Shown here piece by piece: positions 18,170-27,337 of a DNA stretch of 64,000 nucleotides (positions are counted from its first letter, which is position 1; each line of letters starts with the position of its first letter). This DNA comes from Trichocoleus sp. (lineage in GTDB: Bacteria; Cyanobacteriota; Cyanobacteriia; Elainellales; Elainellaceae): assembly GCA_036702865.1 (NCBI GenBank), contig DATNQD010000064.1:1-64000 (forward strand). Reading direction: 5' to 3'. Both the position numbers and the translations under genes were made by a program. Below the pieces are notes generated by a model, which did not search any database, was not told the DNA's origin, and worked only from the letters and a program-made list of their open reading frames with translations.

Positions 18170-18967
18170 CAAAGACTGAATTGGCGCGATCGATTGCTGA
18201 TTGAGAGCAGTCATGGCGCGATTTGCCAAAATTCGATGTGCGGCAGTGGTTGGATGAATACCGTCCCAAAATAGAAACTGATCGGCGTTGCCGTAGGCTT
18301 GAGTATCTGTGAGGCAGGCACCTGTGACATCAGTTAGCCCATATCGCTGAGGATGGGCAATTGCATCTCGATAAAGAGCGCTGACATCGAACTCAGTGAT
18401 TTGCACCTGAGGATTTGACGATCGGTTCAGAGTTTGAGAGAGCGTTGCATTATGGGTTTGGGTCAGGGTGCTTAAATACTGCGAGTTGGGGCGATGGTGA
18501 GTTGCGGGCAGTTGTCCTAAGTCGGGGAGGTTGGCAACTAAAAACTGAGTTGCTCCTGCTTTTGTCAACATGGCGATAGTTTGAGCGATATTATTGACAG
18601 CCGTTGTGGGACTAGTCATTTCATGCAGATAATCATTGGCTCCTGCCCAGAGCACACAAAGCGCATTTGGCGCAAGACGAGGCTGGGTTGCCAAAAAACC
18701 TTCCGCCTGCATCAGTAAACCTGGAACGCCAAGCGAACTATTCTTTCCGGTTGTTGCACCACCACAGGCAAGATTGCGGCTTTGGGCTGCCGTTAATCCT
18801 AGTTGGAATGCGAGATATTCGACCCACACTTGACCGTTGGAGTATCGTCCCTGAAAATAAGGTGGGCTGGCTGGATAAAGTCCTCGCGTGACGCGATAGA
18901 TATTGCCAACATCAGAAAGGCTGTCGCCAAAGATGTAGAGTTGCCCGATCGATCGAGAAGTTCGCAT
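18167..18967 (-). CDS. SGNH/GDSL lipase-esterase
   Basis: A serine hydrolase of the GDSL family acting on acyl esters or thioesters. Block I is at the N-terminus (LYIFGDSLSDVGNIY, Ser near residue 16), block III Asn is in VLWAGANDYLHEM, and block V holds the Asp-His pair in FWDGIHPTTAAHR near 240. There is no signal peptide before the catalytic block, so the 266-residue protein is probably cytoplasmic or leaves by a non-Sec route. It resembles the phospholipase/lecithinase/haemolysin-annotated group in cyanobacteria. The stop codon is part of a 16-bp tandem repeat, so the C-terminus may have been altered by it. Confidence 0.9.
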   Translation of the reverse strand: MRTSRSIGQLYIFGDSLSDVGNIYRVTRGLYPASPPYFQGRYSNGQVWVEYLAFQLGLTAAQSRNLACGGATTGKNSSLGVPGLLMQAEGFLATQPRLAPNALCVLWAGANDYLHEMTSPTTAVNNIAQTIAMLTKAGATQFLVANLPDLGQLPATHHRPNSQYLSTLTQTHNATLSQTLNRSSNPQVQITEFDVSALYRDAIAHPQRYGLTDVTGACLTDTQAYGNADQFLFWDGIHPTTAAHRILANRAMTALNQQSIAPIQSL

Positions 18968-19487
18968 GGATAGCTCTGGATAAATCTTTTAGACATTTGG
19001 CGGAATCTGCGCGAATCAGTTGATGGGTCTGAGCACAGTTAATCCAAATTCCGCTTCTTTAGCCTAACAAGCTTGCTTCAAACCTACTGACGACAGCCGA
19101 TCCCCGCCTGTACGGATTCTTCGACTCAGAGAGCGGCAAGATTTCACCGGATCATTTCTCTCTATCCTGAAGCATCCCTCACACTCCAAACTCTGACCCG
19201 CCTGCTATTCCCGTCGCAGAACTACGGATAACTTTGCAATCTCTTCATCATGCTGGCTGTCTGGCTCAGTATATTTTTCCTGATGCTCCCTGGCTCATTG
19301 GTATTAGTTAGCAGTGCCTCTCAACCCGAAATCAGGAGACTGGAGCAGCATCACCAAGGTTAGGACAGCTGAACTGAGCGAAGCTAAAGCAGACTCACAA
19401 GCATCCTTAACCACTGCTATCTGCCGTCTGTTGCCTGCTAAATCGGGTGCAAAGAAGTCTCTGGCGATTTCAAAAAGGAAGCTGCTC
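18968..19487. other. Divergent intergenic region upstream of the polysaccharide locus
   Basis: A 520-bp gap between the esterase and the Wza-like gene, expected to hold the main promoter of the exopolysaccharide locus. A frame open from 19314 continues into the export gene, but its first 58 codons look non-coding. AAGGA lies 9 nt before ATG 19488. I see no obvious operator or riboswitch. Confidence 0.4.
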
Positions 19488-21740
19488 ATGCGTGCTTTAA
19501 ACATCGTTCGTCTCTCAGTTGCAACTATCGTTCCCTTTGGCCTTCTGGTCGCAAATGGGGCAAATAGTGAGGCTGGAAATTCTAAATCGCCGGTTTCCAA
19601 TAAGCCTAATCTTAGTGCCGACCGTGCGACTTCAGCCAATTCGTCTGTTGTTACACCGCCTAAACCCATAGCAGCACCAGAAACAGTGCCGATCGCAGCG
19701 GCTCCTCCAGTTACTTCAGCAAATTCACTCCCTGTTATTCAAGTTGCGAAGCACCCTCAACTGAGCCAAACCCTGGCAGTCGGTAAGGCAACGTTTCCAA
19801 AAGCAAGCAGCCTGACCGCAGTTAGCCAACCTGAAAATCTTGGTCTGTCCTGGGACAGCATTATTGAGCGTTCTGCTGGCATTCGTTTGTCCCCCATGAC
19901 TGCGCCCAGCAGAGTTTCTGAGCCAACCCAAAAACCATCTGCTGAAGCAAGTTCTGAGCCAAGTTCTGAGCCAAGTTCTGAGGAAGCGGCTGCCAAGGCA
20001 TCTAATCCCCCTGAGCCGATCGCCCCGTCCCTCGTTGAAAATGCTGCCAATGCGTCTCCTACTCCAGCAATAGCGGCTCCCCAAAGTACTGAATCTTCAG
20101 AAACCGTTGCTCAAGCGCCCTTACCAACAGTTGCAGTTGCGACTCCAGAAGCCACTTCAGCCCCAGAATCGATATCTCCTACAACGCCTTCTCCAGAAGT
20201 CACTTCAGTCCCAGAATCAACACCCCCTACAACGCCTTCTCCAGAAGTCACTTCAGCCCCGATCGCTCCCCCAACCAGAACAGCACTTCATTCAGCAATT
20301 CCATCTCCAGAAACCACTGCCCCCATTCAATCACCTCAAGTTACGCCTGCAGCCAATCAAGCGACACCTGTTGCCAACACAGTTTCTAACCCAACTGGGA
20401 TTCGTCTCAATACAGGGGCGCAGAACATGGTCGCGCAAAGGACAGTGACACAGAATGGAACTGCACAAAACACACTCGTGCAAAACACAGTGGCACAGGT
20501 CGATGAACGCTATGCGTTAGATGCAGGAGATACGTTGCGGATTGATGTCTTTAACGTGCCAGAATACAGTGGTGAATATCGAGTTCTAGCAGATGGGACG
20601 CTTAATCTTCCTGCTGTAGGCAGTGTTTCAGTCGCCGGACAAACCTTACAGCAAGCACAAGAAACGATCGCGACTCAATATGGTCGAGAACTCAGAAACA
20701 TACGCATTACAGTCAGCTTGATTAATGCCCGTCCGTTGCAAGTGGGAGTCGTGGGAGAAGTGGGACAGCCCGGACTCTACACGCTGGGCTTAACGGGAAA
20801 CTCCCAATTTCCGACCGTTGCACAAGCCATTCAAACGGCAGGTGGCGCGACTCAAGCTGCAGATCTGCGTCAAGTGATTATCCGCCGGACAAAAGGCGCA
20901 ACTCCTCAAGAAATTCAAGTTAATCTTTGGGAGCTTTTACGCAATGGGGACTTAAGCCAAAACCTGGCGCTCCGAGATGGAGACACAATCATGGTACGTC
21001 CCAGTGCAAATGTCGATCTGGCAGAAACCAGTCAACTGGCATCTTCCAATTTGGCAACCAATAATGCTGAAGCAGTGGATGTTGCCTTAGTGGGGGAAGT
21101 AGCTCGACCCGGAGCCTATAAGCTTGGGGGACAGAGTGCATCCAGCCGTCCAACCTTGACAGAGGCAATCCAAGTTGCAGGTGGAATTACTTCTTTAGCG
21201 GATATCCGTCAGGTGGAAGTGCGGCGACAAACTCGGAGTGGAACAGAACAGGCTTTCAAAGTTGATTTGTGGCAGGTGGTTCAGGCAGGCGATTTAAACC
21301 AGGATGTTATTCTCCAGCGAGGCGATCGGATTGTCATTCCAACAGCTCAAGCCCTCTCTCGCGAAGAGTCAGTTCGCCTGGCTGCCAGCAACATTGCACC
21401 TAGCCAGATTAAAGTCAGCATTGTAGGTGAAGTCGAGAACCCTGGCAGCGTTGAGATTCCATCAGGTTCTACGTTAAATCAAGCCGTGTTATCTGCTGGA
21501 GGACTCAACCGCCGGGCGCGGCGAACGGTCGCCCTGATTCGTTTGAATCCGAATGGTTCGTTAACAAGGGAAGAAATTAAAGTCAATTTGCGTGACGGCA
21601 GCGACGAAGCAGCAAATCCATTGTTGCAAAATAACGACATCGTAGTTGTTGGTCGTACTGGGCTTGCTTCATTCTCAGACACGCTCTCGGATGTTCTCAA
21701 TCCGCTCTTCCGACTAGTGCCATTAACGAATCTGTTCTAG
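19488..21740 (+). CDS. Wza-like polysaccharide export protein with SLBB repeats
   Basis: Forms the periplasmic/outer-membrane exit channel for polysaccharide. The start is ATG 19488 with AAGGA upstream, giving 750 residues. A signal-like hydrophobic stretch at about 5-25 has no lipobox Cys. It is followed by some 300 residues of Pro/Thr/Ser/Ala-rich sequence. The Poly_export domain starts at about 342 (YALDAGDTLRIDVFNVPEYS). Three SLBB-type units then follow, each opening VGEVGQPG, VGEVARPG or VGEVENPG. The long linker is much larger than in E. coli Wza (379 residues), where a lipidated Cys is present. It is immediately upstream of the Wzc-like kinase, its expected inner-membrane partner. Confidence 0.92.
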   Translation: MRALNIVRLSVATIVPFGLLVANGANSEAGNSKSPVSNKPNLSADRATSANSSVVTPPKPIAAPETVPIAAAPPVTSANSLPVIQVAKHPQLSQTLAVGKATFPKASSLTAVSQPENLGLSWDSIIERSAGIRLSPMTAPSRVSEPTQKPSAEASSEPSSEPSSEEAAAKASNPPEPIAPSLVENAANASPTPAIAAPQSTESSETVAQAPLPTVAVATPEATSAPESISPTTPSPEVTSVPESTPPTTPSPEVTSAPIAPPTRTALHSAIPSPETTAPIQSPQVTPAANQATPVANTVSNPTGIRLNTGAQNMVAQRTVTQNGTAQNTLVQNTVAQVDERYALDAGDTLRIDVFNVPEYSGEYRVLADGTLNLPAVGSVSVAGQTLQQAQETIATQYGRELRNIRITVSLINARPLQVGVVGEVGQPGLYTLGLTGNSQFPTVAQAIQTAGGATQAADLRQVIIRRTKGATPQEIQVNLWELLRNGDLSQNLALRDGDTIMVRPSANVDLAETSQLASSNLATNNAEAVDVALVGEVARPGAYKLGGQSASSRPTLTEAIQVAGGITSLADIRQVEVRRQTRSGTEQAFKVDLWQVVQAGDLNQDVILQRGDRIVIPTAQALSREESVRLAASNIAPSQIKVSIVGEVENPGSVEIPSGSTLNQAVLSAGGLNRRARRTVALIRLNPNGSLTREEIKVNLRDGSDEAANPLLQNNDIVVVGRTGLASFSDTLSDVLNPLFRLVPLTNLF
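20143..20260 (+). repeat. 48-bp coding tandem repeat
   Basis: About 2.4 copies of a 48-bp unit (16 residues, core SPEVTSxPESxPPTTP) lie in the Pro/Thr-rich linker of the Wza-like protein. Being a multiple of three, copy changes keep the frame and would only change linker length. Confidence 0.85.
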
Positions 21741-21810
21741 AGAAAGCCGGCTCTCTTTTCCATCTTTTTATTGTCTTACTGTTGTCTCACTCGTTACCCC
21801 CCGATCTCGC

Positions 21811-23976
21811 ATGGAGAAGTCTCCCTCTAAACTGTCTACAACTCAGACAAACGGTAGCGTTCCTGCTTTTATACCGTTTCCAGCTCAGCTTACGGGTCAA
21901 ATGCCGGCTCAAAGCACAGAGGCGAATGGAGATTTGCAGCAGCTATTGGGCATGGTACGACGACGATCGCTCGTCATTGTCAGCGTCGCAATTACAACAC
22001 TTCTGGGTACAGTTGCCTTTTCAATTTTGCAAAAGCCGCTGTACCAGGGGAGCTTTCGCATCCTAATCGAGCCGGTGAATGCTAACGAGCGAGATGTTTC
22101 ACAACTTACTACTGAAAGGAATAATTCCAGTCAGTCTACGCTGGACTATAGCACTCAGATTCAGGTGCTTCAAAGCCCGCAATTGTTAAATGAGATTGCC
22201 CAAAAACTGCAAAAAACTTACCCTGATCTTAGCTATAACAGCCTGATTGCAGACCTTTCGGTAGCACGGATTGGACAAACTAAAATTTTAGAAATTCGCT
22301 ATCGCAATTCTGATCCAACAAAAGTGATTGCCGTCTTAGATCAAGCTTCTCAAGATTATCTAGACTATAGCTTGAAAGAACGACAGACTAATCTGCGGCA
22401 GGGTATTCAGTTTATTCAAAATCAATTGCCGTCTAACCAAAGCCGGGTTCAGCAGCTACAAAATGAACTGCAAACATTAAGACAAAAGTACGGTTTTATT
22501 GATCCATCAAACTATGCTGAGGGAAAAATCAGCCAACTTGCAAGTATTGCAGAGAAACGTCAAGAAATTGCTCAAGCACTCACAGAAGCAGGATCTTCCT
22601 ATAGTGCTCTAAAACAGGAATCTGGAGCAGTTGCTGCACTCAATAATGCTCCTGCTTATCAAAGCCTGGTGAATGAACTTCGACAAGTTGAGGTTCAAAT
22701 CTCTTCAGAGCAGACTCGATTTCAAGATGACAGCTTGAACATTCAGGTTCTACGTGAAAAGAGACAAAATTTACTGCCCCTGCTCCGGGAAGAAGCTGAA
22801 CGAGTGGTTGGCTCCAAATTAGCAGAAGCCGCAACTCAAATTCAGACTCTGGAAGTGCAACAGCAAGCTTTAGCGCAAACTCAACAAGAACTTGAGCAAC
22901 AATCAGCAGAGCTTCCCCGAGTTGCCCGCCAATACAGCAACATTCAGCAAGAGTTACAAAGTGCGACGGACAGCCTTAATCGCTTTCTCAAGGCTCGGGA
23001 AGACTTGCAAATTGAAGCGGCTCAAAAAGAAATTCCCTGGCAACTTGTTCAACCTCCAACCAAGCCACCAGCACTGATTTCAGCAGACTTTGGGCAAAAT
23101 ATGCTGCTAGGTTCTCTTGCAGGGTTGGCCTTAGGAATGGCTGCAGCCTGGCTTTTAGAAAAATTTGACAATACCTATCACTCGGTAGAAGAACTAAAGC
23201 GAAAAACAAAATTGCCGCTTCTGGGCACGATTCCCTGGCATCGCCAACTGCATGACATTCAACTAGAGAGCTTGACGACATCCGATCGCTTGCCAATGCA
23301 GCAAGTGCAAGACAAGACTGAAGAACCAACAGAAAAAACTTCGGTCTTTTTAACGCAGTCTTCAGCAGGACAACTCTATCATTCCACAAAGTTTCTCGAT
23401 GCGCTGCGAGTCCTTCACATTAACATTCAGTTGCTCAATTCCGATCGCCGAATTCGCTCATTAGTAATCAGCTCTGCGTTTGCAGGTGAAGGCAAATCGA
23501 CGATCGCACTTTACCTGGCACAAACTGCTGCGGAAATGGGATTGCGCGTCCTGTTAGTCGATGCGGATCTGCGTCGCTCTCAAATCGGAAATCGATTGCC
23601 TTTTATCCGTTCCAAAGGACTGAGCCATTTTCTTACAGAGAGCATTTCTTTGAAAGAAGTGATACAGCAGCCCCTTCCCATTCCCAACTTCTATGTTTTA
23701 CCAGCCGGAGAACCTGCTGCTGATCCAGCTCAATTGCTTGCTTCATTCAAAATGCAGCGATTAATTGAAGTGTGTCACCGCACATTTGATTTAGTTGTTT
23801 ATGATACGCCAAATATTTTAGAGCTTGCGGATGTAAGTTTAATTGCACCTCGTACAGATGGCGTAGTTCTTGTTGCTCAACTGGATAAAACGGAACAATC
23901 TGCCCTTTCGCAGGCAATGGACAGCTTGAAAATGACCCAGATTCCAATGCTAGGAGTCATTGCAAATAAAGGTTGA
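21811..23976 (+). CDS. Wzc-like chain-length regulator and BY-family tyrosine autokinase, tail frameshifted
   Basis: Couples polysaccharide polymerisation to export in the inner membrane. A Wzz domain is flanked by a first membrane helix at about 53-72 and a second at about 431-452 (LLGSLAGLALGMAAAW), with a long coiled coil between. The BY-kinase domain follows: Walker A with Lys562 (GEGKST), Walker A' LLVDADLRR and Walker B VVYDTP. The frame ends at TGA 23974, directly after GVIANKG. In the -1 frame the sequence continues for 40 coding-like codons (PEKPAVYYSRSGHPGG) to TAA 24093. One missing base near 23971-23974 would explain this. The lost piece is the tyrosine-bearing tail that these kinases autophosphorylate. 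The family is certain; whether the lesion is natural or a sequence error is open. Confidence 0.93.
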   Translation: MEKSPSKLSTTQTNGSVPAFIPFPAQLTGQMPAQSTEANGDLQQLLGMVRRRSLVIVSVAITTLLGTVAFSILQKPLYQGSFRILIEPVNANERDVSQLTTERNNSSQSTLDYSTQIQVLQSPQLLNEIAQKLQKTYPDLSYNSLIADLSVARIGQTKILEIRYRNSDPTKVIAVLDQASQDYLDYSLKERQTNLRQGIQFIQNQLPSNQSRVQQLQNELQTLRQKYGFIDPSNYAEGKISQLASIAEKRQEIAQALTEAGSSYSALKQESGAVAALNNAPAYQSLVNELRQVEVQISSEQTRFQDDSLNIQVLREKRQNLLPLLREEAERVVGSKLAEAATQIQTLEVQQQALAQTQQELEQQSAELPRVARQYSNIQQELQSATDSLNRFLKAREDLQIEAAQKEIPWQLVQPPTKPPALISADFGQNMLLGSLAGLALGMAAAWLLEKFDNTYHSVEELKRKTKLPLLGTIPWHRQLHDIQLESLTTSDRLPMQQVQDKTEEPTEKTSVFLTQSSAGQLYHSTKFLDALRVLHINIQLLNSDRRIRSLVISSAFAGEGKSTIALYLAQTAAEMGLRVLLVDADLRRSQIGNRLPFIRSKGLSHFLTESISLKEVIQQPLPIPNFYVLPAGEPAADPAQLLASFKMQRLIEVCHRTFDLVVYDTPNILELADVSLIAPRTDGVVLVAQLDKTEQSALSQAMDSLKMTQIPMLGVIANKG

Positions 23977-24095
23977 TCCCAGAAAAACCTGCCGTTTATT
24001 ATTCTCGTTCTGGTCATCCAGGCGGAAGAAATTTTGAATTACTGAATCAGGCATTGAAAACGGAAGCAGAAAGAGAGAACACGGGGCAAGCCTAA
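23973..24095 (+). pseudogene. Detached C-terminal tail of the tyrosine kinase (frameshifted)
   Basis: Forty codons in the -1 frame relative to the kinase gene, opening LIPEKPAVYYSRSG and closing at TAA 24093-24095. A tail directly after the last kinase strand, with adjacent tyrosines, is what a BY-kinase should have. No start codon or ribosome-binding site belongs to it, so alone it is not a gene. A terminator follows 55 bp later, as expected for the true gene end. Confidence 0.7.
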
Positions 24096-24149
24096 CAGTA
24101 ATTCAGTACCTTAGTTCAGTTTTTTAGCCCACTTGAGTCACCCGCCTTA

Positions 24150-24173
24150 AAGCTGTTGCAGCTTGTTTTTTTT
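24150..24173 (+). terminator. Rho-independent terminator after the kinase gene
   Basis: AAGCTG and CAGCTT form a perfect 6-bp stem with a 3-nt loop (24150-24164), followed by G and eight T. It closes the Wza-Wzc transcript just after the expected (unshifted) end of the kinase gene. Confidence 0.75.
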
Positions 24174-24767
24174 CATTGGTATAAGCTGCTACTAAAATGC
24201 AAATTGATAGAAATACAGGTGAATCAATGATTTCAATTCTTGATGAATAAAGGGTGTTGTAAGCAGCATTTGGCAAAACGGACAAAAGCAGTCTTTCCTA
24301 ACGCTTGCAAATATAAAAAATGCTTTAAGTTATACATTCAAGGAGAAAAAGATTTGCCAGAATTTGAGTAACCATGTTGAAAACTCAAATCTTTCGAGAG
24401 CTAATTGATTTCTCAAGCTACTTTTTGTTTTTGTAGGTGACAAGTATTCTGAGTAATCGCTTCTTTTGAAATTTAATCTTTATAGGAGACAGACGAATGT
24501 TCTATCACTTTAAAGACTAAGTGAAGAGGCTGTATTTCTGTTTGATCTTCCAAAACTATCGATTTAGACTTTAAGTGAATTCAGGGAAATTACTGAAAAG
24601 CTGATTTAGTAATTTGGTAATTTCAATCGGTGCAATACCTTCAGCACTATCTGCAAACTATTCTAACCTTTGTCCGATTTCTCACTTCATTCCAGGGTTC
24701 AGGCTCTACCAGACCAGTCACAGCAAGCAACTTTGTGACACACTCTTCGTTTTTTCGTTAGAGCCTT
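24174..24767. other. AT-rich intergenic before the WecA-like gene
   Basis: Almost 600 bp without a convincing gene. AGGAGA followed by ATG at 24497 opens a seven-codon frame (MFYHFKD, stop 24518-24520), which could be a leader peptide but may be chance. A 42-codon frame from 24243 has no coding character. The region probably holds the promoter of the next operon. Confidence 0.35.
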
Positions 24768-25817
24768 ATGTTATTGATCTGGTATTACCTGCTTACCTTT
24801 TCCACAGCTTTGATTGCTGTAGTTATCAGCATTCCCGTTGTTCGAAAGATTGCCCTCTCACAAGGATATGTCGATCGACCGGATGCCCGCAAAGTTCATC
24901 ATCAACCGATCGTACGGATTGGTGGAGTTTCAATTTGTCTGGGTATTGTGATTGCATTGGCTGTTGCTTATTATTGCGGCAGTCTGAGTCTCTTGCCATC
25001 TGAAGCCGTAGCCAAAATTCAGTGGGTTATCTTTGGTAGCCTTGGATTTTTTATCATTGGTTTAACCGACGATCTCTTGGGGCTATCTCCACTGCTTAGA
25101 CTGGTGGTTCAAGCTGGAGTCTCTAGCTTTGTCTGGCAAGCCGGTGTACGAATTGAATTTCTGACCTTTCCAGAAGTCGGTATTGTTCATTTAGGTTGGT
25201 TGAGCTTACCAATTACCATAATTTGGCTGACGGGAGTTGTTAACGCTGTAAATTGGATTGATGGCTTGGATGGTTTAGCCTCAGGTGTTTGTGGAATTGC
25301 CGCAAGTTTCATCTTTATTGTTTGTTTGTTTACAGGACAGTATGCTGCTGCCTTCGTCATGCTGGCTCTGGCAGGAAGCTTGCTGGGTTTCTTGTATTAC
25401 AACTTCAATCCTGCTCAGATCTTTATGGGTGATGGCGGTTCTTATTTAATTGGTTTCATGATTGCTGGAGTTAGCATCATCGGATTGGTGAAAAGTGCAG
25501 TTGCTACAGCGATTCTTGTGCCATTTTTGATTCTGGCAGTTCCAATTTTGGATATGTCAGCTGTGATTGCCCTCAGGCTCTATCATGGCAAATCCCCTTT
25601 TCTTGCAGACAAACGACATCTTCACCATCGGCTACTCCGATTTGGACTATCTCATCGTTCTACAGTCTGCGTCATTTATAGTCTGGCAGTCTGGGTTGGC
25701 AGCTTCGCGATCGTTCTGGTTGGCATTCCTTACAGTTTGATGGTTGTATCAGGTGCGACAGGATTACTGGGATTTACAACCTGGCAAGCCTGGCGGTCTG
25801 TGCAGCCTCAATCATAG
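24768..25817 (+). CDS. WecA/MraY-type undecaprenyl-phosphate sugar-1-phosphate transferase
   Basis: Starts repeat-unit synthesis by putting a HexNAc-1-phosphate on undecaprenyl phosphate at the inner membrane. The 349 residues have about 10-11 membrane helices. Family signatures are DRPDARKVHHQPIVRIGG (about 37-54), FIIGLTDDLLGLSP near 95, NAVNWIDGLDGLASG near 160, IFMGDGGSYLIGF near 222, and HLHHRLLRFGLSHR near 284, the His-rich loop of WecA-like enzymes. It is the likely initiating enzyme of the locus. Whether it uses GlcNAc or another sugar cannot be read. The 790-bp gap upstream and the terminator suggest it begins its own transcript. Confidence 0.92.
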   Translation: MLLIWYYLLTFSTALIAVVISIPVVRKIALSQGYVDRPDARKVHHQPIVRIGGVSICLGIVIALAVAYYCGSLSLLPSEAVAKIQWVIFGSLGFFIIGLTDDLLGLSPLLRLVVQAGVSSFVWQAGVRIEFLTFPEVGIVHLGWLSLPITIIWLTGVVNAVNWIDGLDGLASGVCGIAASFIFIVCLFTGQYAAAFVMLALAGSLLGFLYYNFNPAQIFMGDGGSYLIGFMIAGVSIIGLVKSAVATAILVPFLILAVPILDMSAVIALRLYHGKSPFLADKRHLHHRLLRFGLSHRSTVCVIYSLAVWVGSFAIVLVGIPYSLMVVSGATGLLGFTTWQAWRSVQPQS

Positions 25818-25975
25818 TCGAGCTTTGCTTTATTTCAGGGATGCGATCGGAATCAGGTGAGGATTCTGCCATTAAAGGGAGTGAAAACAGGAAGTCTACC
25901 GTTGCTAAAACACGCTCAAGGCACTTCTAACAGGAAGATCAAAAGCAATATTTCTGTAATTCCTGTGAAGCGTTT

Positions 25976-27337
25976 ATGCCCCCAATACACAAATTGCAAG
26001 AGGTGAAAAAGCCTGTGACACTTAGTGAATCCCGCAACAAATTTAATCAGGCAGGTTATCTGTCTCATTCTGTCAGTGCAGAGTCGATTAAAAGACAAGC
26101 TGAACAGCTTCCGCAGCCAATTCACCTAGAAATTATTACGCAATTCTTTCCGCCTGATTTTGCAGCAACGGGACAACTCATTGAAGAACTCGTTAAGCAA
26201 TTTGCTCAGCAAGGGATTTCGGTTACAGTTTTTACAGGTCAACCCGGCTATGCTTTCCAGACTGCGACAGCTCCAAATCTGGAGAAGCAAGATAAAATCC
26301 GAATTCGTCGATCGCGAGCAGCTCAGCTATTTCCACAGCGAATTCGTGGTAAAGCCTTGAATGGTGTTGTATTTGCGATCCGGGCTGCTTTGCATTTGTT
26401 TAAGTCAGTTCGATACCATAATGTATTACTGTTAACAACTGCCCCCCCGTTTCTACCGCTTATCGGATATTTTGCGAAAAAGCTGTTTAATATTCCCTAC
26501 GTTTGTATCTTGTATGATCTCTATCCTGATATTGCAATCAAATTAGATGTCATTCCTCAAAATCATAAGCTGGCAAAGATCTGGCGATCGATTAACTGCC
26601 GTGTGTGGCGCAACGCAGAACAATTGATTGTGCTCAGTCCAGAAATGAAACAGCAAATTGCTGCAACTTGTCCGGATGTTCTTGATAAAATTTCAGTCAT
26701 CCATAGCTGGGCAGATCCAAGTCAGATTGCACCGATCGAGAAGCAAAAGAATTGGTTTGCCTGGAAACACCAATTAGTTAATCGCTTCACGGTACTCTAT
26801 TCGGGCAACATGGGTCGTTGCCATGATGTGGATACCTTGCTTAAAGCAGCTTCTCTATTACGAGATGAGCCAATTCAATTTGTTTGTGTTGGTGGAGGAG
26901 CAAAGCGACGTTTGCTGATAGAACAGGTGGAACAAGCAGGACTCAAAAACTTTCTGTTTTTACCCTATCAGGATAAGGAAGTATTGCCTTACTCTTTGAC
27001 TGCTTGTGATCTTTCTTTGGTCAGCGTTAGTGCAGGGATGGAAAAACTTGTTGCGCCCAGTAAGCTTTATCCTGCACTTGCAGCAGGAAGACCGATCGCT
27101 GCTGTTTGTTCTCGGAAGTCCTATCTGAATGAACTCATTGCAGATGCAGAATGTGGGGCAACATTTGAAAACGGTGATGCTGCTGGTTTAGCCCAATTTA
27201 TTCGCCTTCTGAGCCGAGATCAACAATTGACTCAACAGATGGGCAAAGCAGGTCGTCAATATCTGCAGGCCAACTTCACACCAGAAATTATTGCTCAGCA
27301 GTACGTTGAAGTACTTGAGCAATCAATATTGCCGTAA
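25976..27337 (+). CDS. WbuB-like GT4 glycosyltransferase
   Basis: A cytoplasmic or membrane-associated GT-B transferase, probably adding an early sugar of the repeat unit. An N-terminal extension of about 45 polar residues precedes the catalytic fold (IHLEIITQFFPPDFAATGQL). The donor-binding half begins near 265 (RFTVLYSGNMGRCHDVDTLL). The usual C-terminal E(x7)E is replaced by KLVAPSKLYPALAAGRP, as in WbuB-type fucosamine transferases. A hydrophobic stretch at about 140-165 (VLLLTTAPPFLPLIGYF) is typical of the subgroup. Donor sugar is unknown. It follows the initiating transferase by 158 bp. Confidence 0.88.
   Translation: MPPIHKLQEVKKPVTLSESRNKFNQAGYLSHSVSAESIKRQAEQLPQPIHLEIITQFFPPDFAATGQLIEELVKQFAQQGISVTVFTGQPGYAFQTATAPNLEKQDKIRIRRSRAAQLFPQRIRGKALNGVVFAIRAALHLFKSVRYHNVLLLTTAPPFLPLIGYFAKKLFNIPYVCILYDLYPDIAIKLDVIPQNHKLAKIWRSINCRVWRNAEQLIVLSPEMKQQIAATCPDVLDKISVIHSWADPSQIAPIEKQKNWFAWKHQLVNRFTVLYSGNMGRCHDVDTLLKAASLLRDEPIQFVCVGGGAKRRLLIEQVEQAGLKNFLFLPYQDKEVLPYSLTACDLSLVSVSAGMEKLVAPSKLYPALAAGRPIAAVCSRKSYLNELIADAECGATFENGDAAGLAQFIRLLSRDQQLTQQMGKAGRQYLQANFTPEIIAQQYVEVLEQSILP

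Noticed and set aside
23960-23976. Programmed -1 frameshift in the tyrosine kinase gene
   Set aside because: The sequence before the stop (gcaaataaaggttga) has no X XXY YYZ heptamer, and I see no strong downstream pseudoknot. A simple lost base is more likely.
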